This document shows, piece by piece, positions 36,578-40,497 of a stretch of DNA of 40,497 nucleotides; position 1 is the first letter of the stretch, and every line of letters starts with the position of its first letter. Location: positions 1 through 40,497 of the forward strand of contig JAKQAH010000038.1 in the NCBI GenBank assembly GCA_029568545.1. Reading direction: 5' to 3'. Source of the stretch: Candidatus Omnitrophota bacterium (GTDB lineage Bacteria; Omnitrophota; Gorgyraeia; Zapsychrales; Zapsychraceae). The translations under genes and the position numbers were made by a program. A model generated the notes under the pieces. The model ran no database searches, was not told where the DNA came from, and saw only the letters and a list, made by a program, of their open reading frames with translations.

Positions 36578-36868
36578 GTGAAAATTCAACCATTAGCGGA
36601 CAGAATTATTGTTAAGCCGTTAGAGGCGGAAGAAAAGACAAAGGGAGGCATCGTTCTGCCGGATACGGCCAAAGAAAAACCGCAAGAAGGAAAAGTTGTC
36701 GCGGTCGGCAGCGGAAAAAAGACGGAAGACGGCAAGGTTCAACCGATGGAGCTTAAAGTGGGAGATCGCATTCTTTATGGTAAATACAGCGGCACAGAGA
36801 TTTCCACGAAGGAAGATGAAGGCCTTCTCATTATGCGAGAGGAAGATGTTTTGGCGATCATCAAATAG
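36578..36868 (+). CDS. groES: Co-chaperonin GroES
   Basis: [46 protein letters not shown]. Confidence 0.98.
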   Translation: MKIQPLADRIIVKPLEAEEKTKGGIVLPDTAKEKPQEGKVVAVGSGKKTEDGKVQPMELKVGDRILYGKYSGTEISTKEDEGLLIMREEDVLAIIK

Positions 36869-36887
36869 AGAAGATAACGATAGATAA

Positions 36888-38546
<1,659 letters not shown>

Positions 38547-38578
38547 TTGGATTGATTGTAGCCGCAAAATCGAAAGAA

Positions 38579-38607
38579 GGGGCAAGAATTTTTTCTTGCC
38601 CCTTTTT
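38579..38607 (+). terminator. Rho-independent terminator after groEL
   Basis: GGGGCAAGAA-TTTT-TTCTTGCCCC followed by TTTTT. Confidence 0.92.
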
Positions 38608-38615
38608 CTTTCCTA

Positions 38616-38644
38616 TTGACAATTAATACTAAACTGTCTATATT
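38616..38644 (+). promoter_or_regulatory. Promoter for guaB3-like gene
   Basis: TTGACA (38616-38621), 17-bp spacer, TATATT (38639-38644). Confidence 0.75.
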
Positions 38645-38765
38645 ATATGCTTAATTATGGCAGTTTTTCATTTCAAAATACCCAATTTCTAGAGATAATC
38701 CATATCTTAAAAACCCAAAGTGCTTAAAAAGCAACTAGTTACAATCCAAAGAAGGAGAACTCTTA

Positions 38766-39926
38766 ATGGCAGAATGGATTGGTATTGACCGAAGAGCAAG
38801 AAGGTGTTATGGCTTTGACGAAGTCGCTTTAGTTCCAGGAATGACCACGATCAATCCCAATGAGGTGGATACAAGTTGTGAAATTGCAGGCATTAAAGTT
38901 CAAGTGCCTATTTTAGCTGCGGCGATGGATGGTGTTGTTGATGTCAATTTTGCCATTGCAATGGGAAAGCTGGGGGGTATTGCTGTTCTCAACTTGGATG
39001 GGGTTCAAACGCGTTATGCGGATCCTAGCGAAATCCTTCATGAAATCGTTGAGGCGGCCCCTGAGAAGGCCACGGAGCTTCTTCAAAAACTTTACCAGCC
39101 GAAAGTCAAAGATTCCCTCATTAGCAAACGTATTGCGCAGATCAAAAAAGCAAAAGTGCCCGCCGTTGTCAGCTGCATTCCCCAAAATGCCGAGAAGTTT
39201 TCTAAAATCGCCGCCGAAGCGGGAGCCGACTGTTTTATCATACAATCTCAAGTTTCTTCGCCGAGGCATATTTCTACCGAATACAAGGTGTGTGACTACG
39301 GGAAATTATGCCAGAAAAGCGGGATCCCGATCGCTATCGGAAATGCCGTGACTTATAAGATGGCTTTTGAATTGATGGAGCTTGGCGCCAGTTCGATCCT
39401 GATTGGAGTAGGGCCCGGGGCCGCATGCACGACAAGAGGCGTCTTGGGGATCGGCATTCCACAGATTACAGCGACGGTAGATTCGGCCGCCGCAAGAGAT
39501 CACTTTCATAAGAAGACCGGCAGGTATGTGCCGATTATTACGGACGGCGGAATGCGGCAGGGAGGGGAAATATGCAAGGCGTTCGCTGCGGGTGCCGATG
39601 CCGTCATGGTGGGAAGCGCTTTTGCGCGGGCAAAAGAAGCTCCTGGAAAAGGGTATCACTGGGGGATGGCGACATCGCATTCCAATCTGCCGCGCGGAAC
39701 CCGTATCAGGGTTGGGACGACAGGGAGCCTTAAGGAAATCCTTTTTGGGCCGGCGCGCGTCGACGACGGGTCGCAAAATCTTGTCGGAGCTCTTAAGACG
39801 TCGATGGGGTCGCTGGGGGCGGCCAACATCAAAGAGATGCAGTATGTGGAAATGATCATTGCTCCCTCCATACAGACCGAGGGAAAAGTGTTCCAGGTCA
39901 GTCAGCGCATAGGCATGGGGAAATAG
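38766..39926 (+). CDS. guaB3: GuaB3-type IMP dehydrogenase/GMP reductase-family protein (no CBS domains)
   Basis: MAEWIGIDRRARRCYGFDEVALVP, AAMDGVVD, GVGPGAACTTRGVLGIGIPQITA, DGGMRQGGEICKAFAAGADAVMVGSAFA. Confidence 0.9.
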   Translation: MAEWIGIDRRARRCYGFDEVALVPGMTTINPNEVDTSCEIAGIKVQVPILAAAMDGVVDVNFAIAMGKLGGIAVLNLDGVQTRYADPSEILHEIVEAAPEKATELLQKLYQPKVKDSLISKRIAQIKKAKVPAVVSCIPQNAEKFSKIAAEAGADCFIIQSQVSSPRHISTEYKVCDYGKLCQKSGIPIAIGNAVTYKMAFELMELGASSILIGVGPGAACTTRGVLGIGIPQITATVDSAAARDHFHKKTGRYVPIITDGGMRQGGEICKAFAAGADAVMVGSAFARAKEAPGKGYHWGMATSHSNLPRGTRIRVGTTGSLKEILFGPARVDDGSQNLVGALKTSMGSLGAANIKEMQYVEMIIAPSIQTEGKVFQVSQRIGMGK

Positions 39927-40030
39927 TTCCGGCGTGACAATGATTTTCAGTAGAAACGGAAAAACAGGGGATTGCGCGATTGAAAAATCCGAAATCACAA
40001 ACACAAAAGTCATAAAAGAATGAGCGTGCA

Positions 40031-40497
40031 ATGAAGAAGAAAACCGAAAAAAGAATTCCCAAAGGCTTAAAAACAAGATTCAAGGTCAATCCGAAAAAAC
40101 GCATCGGCCGTTTGCCTAAACTGAAGAAAGTCCGCAGCCGCATTGCCGCTTCCATAAAGGTTCAAAAGATCCGCAGCAAAGATGTGATCATCGTCATGGA
40201 TTTCGGGTCCCAGTACACGCAGCTGATCGCCCGGCGCATCCGGGAGAATAAGGTGTATAGCAAGATCGTTCCGTACAATATCGCGGCTGAAAAGATTATT
40301 GAAATGAAGCCGAAAGGCATCGTTCTTTCCGGAGGTCCGCTCAGCGTTTATGATACAAATGCCCCGATGCCGTCGAAGGAGATTTTTAAGCTGGACATCC
40401 CCATTTTGGGCGTTTGTTACGGAATGCAGGTGATCAATCATGTGTTCGGCGGAAAAGTTTTTGGCAGCAAAGAGCGCGAATTCGGAAGAGCCGAGCT
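40031..40497 (+). CDS. guaA: GMP synthase (glutamine-hydrolysing), N-terminal part, truncated at window end
   Basis: [32 protein letters not shown]...[13 protein letters not shown]...[13 protein letters not shown]; frame open from ATG 40031 to window end; start codon uncertain. Confidence 0.9.
   Translation, partial: MKKKTEKRIPKGLKTRFKVNPKKRIGRLPKLKKVRSRIAASIKVQKIRSKDVIIVMDFGSQYTQLIARRIRENKVYSKIVPYNIAAEKIIEMKPKGIVLSGGPLSVYDTNAPMPSKEIFKLDIPILGVCYGMQVINHVFGGKVFGSKEREFGRAE

Noticed and set aside
38645-38765. Possible purine riboswitch in the guaB3 leader
   Set aside because: AT-rich leader without the conserved purine aptamer core or an obvious expression platform.
40020-40034. Tiny leader ORF ATGAGCGTGCAATGA overlapping the putative guaA ATG
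   Set aside because: Only four codons and no conserved attenuator-like structure seen; likely chance.
39306-40076. 256-aa minus-strand ORF
   Set aside because: Antisense to the guaB3-like gene and the start of guaA; composition is typical of a codon-bias shadow ORF.

Overview
A 40.5 kb, mostly housekeeping, densely packed bacterial chromosomal window. Almost every gene is on the + strand; a divergent exeA/gspB-like pair is the only minus-strand unit. Left to right: the end of the alpha operon (rpsK-rpsD-rpoA-rplQ), an aminotransferase, pilT, an isocitrate-type dehydrogenase, lipB with an orphan lipoyl domain, envelope lipid/glycan genes, an aroQ-pepP-efp-accB-accC-asp23-amaP block, a PPi-type phosphofructokinase, heptose genes, thiD2-thiE, tRNA-Gly(CCC), an NlpD-like factor, an AAA-type ATPase, HIT/dGTPase-like genes, a degenerate HD-GYP protein, SPOR, a PVC-type small basic protein, an M50 protease, aroB, exeA/gspB, a PilZ cluster, rluA-like, mazG-like, uvrB, coaX, CIRCE-groES-groEL, guaB3 and a truncated guaA. 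The TIGR04137-like small basic protein and the overall gene content suggest a PVC-related or Omnitrophota-like bacterium; this is inference. I saw no mobile element, CRISPR array, prophage or recognisable defence island. The items most worth a second look are: (1) a GAF+HD-GYP protein that has lost its HD dyad, upstream of a cluster with two intact PilZ proteins; (2) two promoters with the same TATAAT-N7-ATG geometry, predicting leaderless mRNAs; (3) tandem CIRCE elements, one overlapping the coaX stop codon; (4) a PPi-type PFK with an unusual active-site substitution, next to sedoheptulose-phosphate genes; (5) an 80-aa orphan lipoyl-domain protein coupled to lipB; (6) an ATPase with an apparently degenerate nuclease-like tail, coupled to a degenerate LytM factor.
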